NCBI GenBank assembly: GCA_002402125.1
Contig: NVVG01000056.1
Coordinates: 1,457-7,819, forward strand
Origin: Moraxellaceae bacterium
Lineage (GTDB): Bacteria; Pseudomonadota; Gammaproteobacteria; Pseudomonadales; Ketobacteraceae
DNA length: 6,363 nucleotides
Reading direction: 5' to 3'
Shown: piece by piece, positions 5,692-6,363 of the stretch
Position numbering within the stretch: the stretch's first letter is position 1
Layout of the letters: each line of letters opens with the position of its first letter
Translations under genes and position numbers: made by a program
Notes under the pieces: model-generated
The model's database searches: none
What the model was told of the DNA's origin: nothing
The model's input: the letters and a program-made list of their open reading frames with translations, nothing else

Positions 5692-6363
5692 TTAAATCTT
5701 GCGTTGGATGCCACCAAAGGCCTTAAACAGCGATTTAAAGAAGCGGGATAGTTCTAATGACATCACAGTAAAGTCTTGATCAAATTGATCAGCGACACTT
5801 TCTGCATCTCCATCACCAGCCTTTTCTAACACCATATCCTGAAACTTTAACCGTTTAATGGTGAGGTCGTCGTCAATAATGCAGCTTAATGCATCTTTCC
5901 ATAACACGCCGAGTTTCTTCACCTGTTTGCCTGCGGCTAGGTGGACCTGGATTTCTTCAGAATAAAGGTCTTGGCCTTTGCAGCGAATCACGTTGCCATC
6001 TTCGGCGGGATTATACAATTCAACCTCTTCATCGATTTCGAAGTTCTCCCCTGCTTGTTGGTGTTGTAACCAAAGGGTCATGACTTCGCTGGGGATGTTT
6101 TTGGAGTTAGGTGGAATAACCGGTAATGACTCAATGCTATTGCGTAAGAAGCCGAGTAACTCCTCTGCTTTGTTTGCGCTTGAAGAATTAACGACTAACA
6201 GTTTGTCTTTCGGCGAAATGTAGGCAAATGTTTTATTGGTGCGGGCAAAAGCCTTGGGTAGTAGGGTCAGGGTGACTTCATCTTTTAGTTGCAGTTTTTC
6301 TTTGCGGAATATTTTACGACCTTGTTTGTCCTCAATATCATCGATTTTCTCTTGCACAGCTTC
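5692..6363 (-). CDS. rdgC: RdgC, recombination-associated protein, N-terminus beyond window
   Basis: The minus-strand frame runs from the right edge to the TAA at 5694-5692, giving 223 visible residues of a protein about 300 long in Escherichia coli. The visible part aligns by eye with the E. coli C-terminal three quarters: QEKIDDIEDKQGRK, LKDEVTLTLLPKAFAR, NKAEELLGFLRNSIESLPV, EDGNVIRCKGQDLYSEEI, HLAAGKQVKKL and LTIKRLKFQD all have close counterparts. RdgC forms a ring-shaped dimer that binds double-stranded DNA without sequence specificity and limits RecA filament loading and strand exchange, acting in the nucleoid. The frame continues to the edge (residues Glu-Ala before an internal GTG), so that GTG is not the real start. 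It converges on the lipoprotein gene, with 36 bases between the stop codons. No sign of decay is visible. Confidence 0.96.
   Translation of the reverse strand, partial: EAVQEKIDDIEDKQGRKIFRKEKLQLKDEVTLTLLPKAFARTNKTFAYISPKDKLLVVNSSSANKAEELLGFLRNSIESLPVIPPNSKNIPSEVMTLWLQHQQAGENFEIDEEVELYNPAEDGNVIRCKGQDLYSEEIQVHLAAGKQVKKLGVLWKDALSCIIDDDLTIKRLKFQDMVLEKAGDGDAESVADQFDQDFTVMSLELSRFFKSLFKAFGGIQRKI

Noticed and set aside
1..6363. CRISPR array, tRNA, rRNA, insertion sequence or integrase gene
   Set aside because: No regularly spaced repeats, cloverleaf-like sequence, rRNA segment or transposase/integrase frame was seen on either strand.

Overview
The window reads as chromosomal DNA from a gammaproteobacterium. 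The best taxonomic marker is the C-terminal three quarters of RdgC (right edge, minus strand), a nucleoid-associated recombination modulator found mainly in Beta- and Gammaproteobacteria. Gram-negative character is supported by a lipoprotein with a clear lipobox and by a classical two-component system. Genus cannot be assigned from the sequence alone.

Layout. (1) Positions 1-1977 (+) hold the 3' part of a large YD-repeat (RHS-like) gene, open at the left edge. It has at least nine YD motifs, but its C-terminus lacks the usual RHS core motif and ends in about 160 residues I do not recognise. (2) Positions 1978-2445 form a 468-base intergenic region with no convincing gene. It has unusual structure: a 124-base element bounded by 17-base imperfect inverted repeats and enclosing two smaller hairpins, a separate small palindrome, and a tandem imperfect repeat of about 27 bases with an embedded dyad about 55-105 bases ahead of the next gene. 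(3) Positions 2446-5655 (+) hold a tight four-gene unit: a NarL/LuxR-type response regulator, a six-TM sensor histidine kinase, an alpha/beta hydrolase of the TEX30/KANL3-like family, and a small lipoprotein. Gaps are 40, 0 and 8 bases, and the unit ends in a strong hairpin that contains the last stop codon. (4) Positions 5692-6363 (-) hold rdgC, convergent with the operon and cut by the right edge.

How the genes may work together: the membrane kinase presumably senses a signal and phosphorylates the co-encoded regulator at Asp56, and the regulator may bind the repeats upstream of its own gene. The hydrolase and lipoprotein share the unit, suggesting a cytosolic hydrolase and an envelope component under the same control; their substrate and role are not visible. 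RdgC is a housekeeping neighbour, and the YD-repeat gene appears to be an independent accessory locus.

Most notable points: the coreless YD-repeat protein without a visible immunity gene, the structured 124-base element after it, and the repeat/dyad array before the two-component operon. None of these is proof of a new system.
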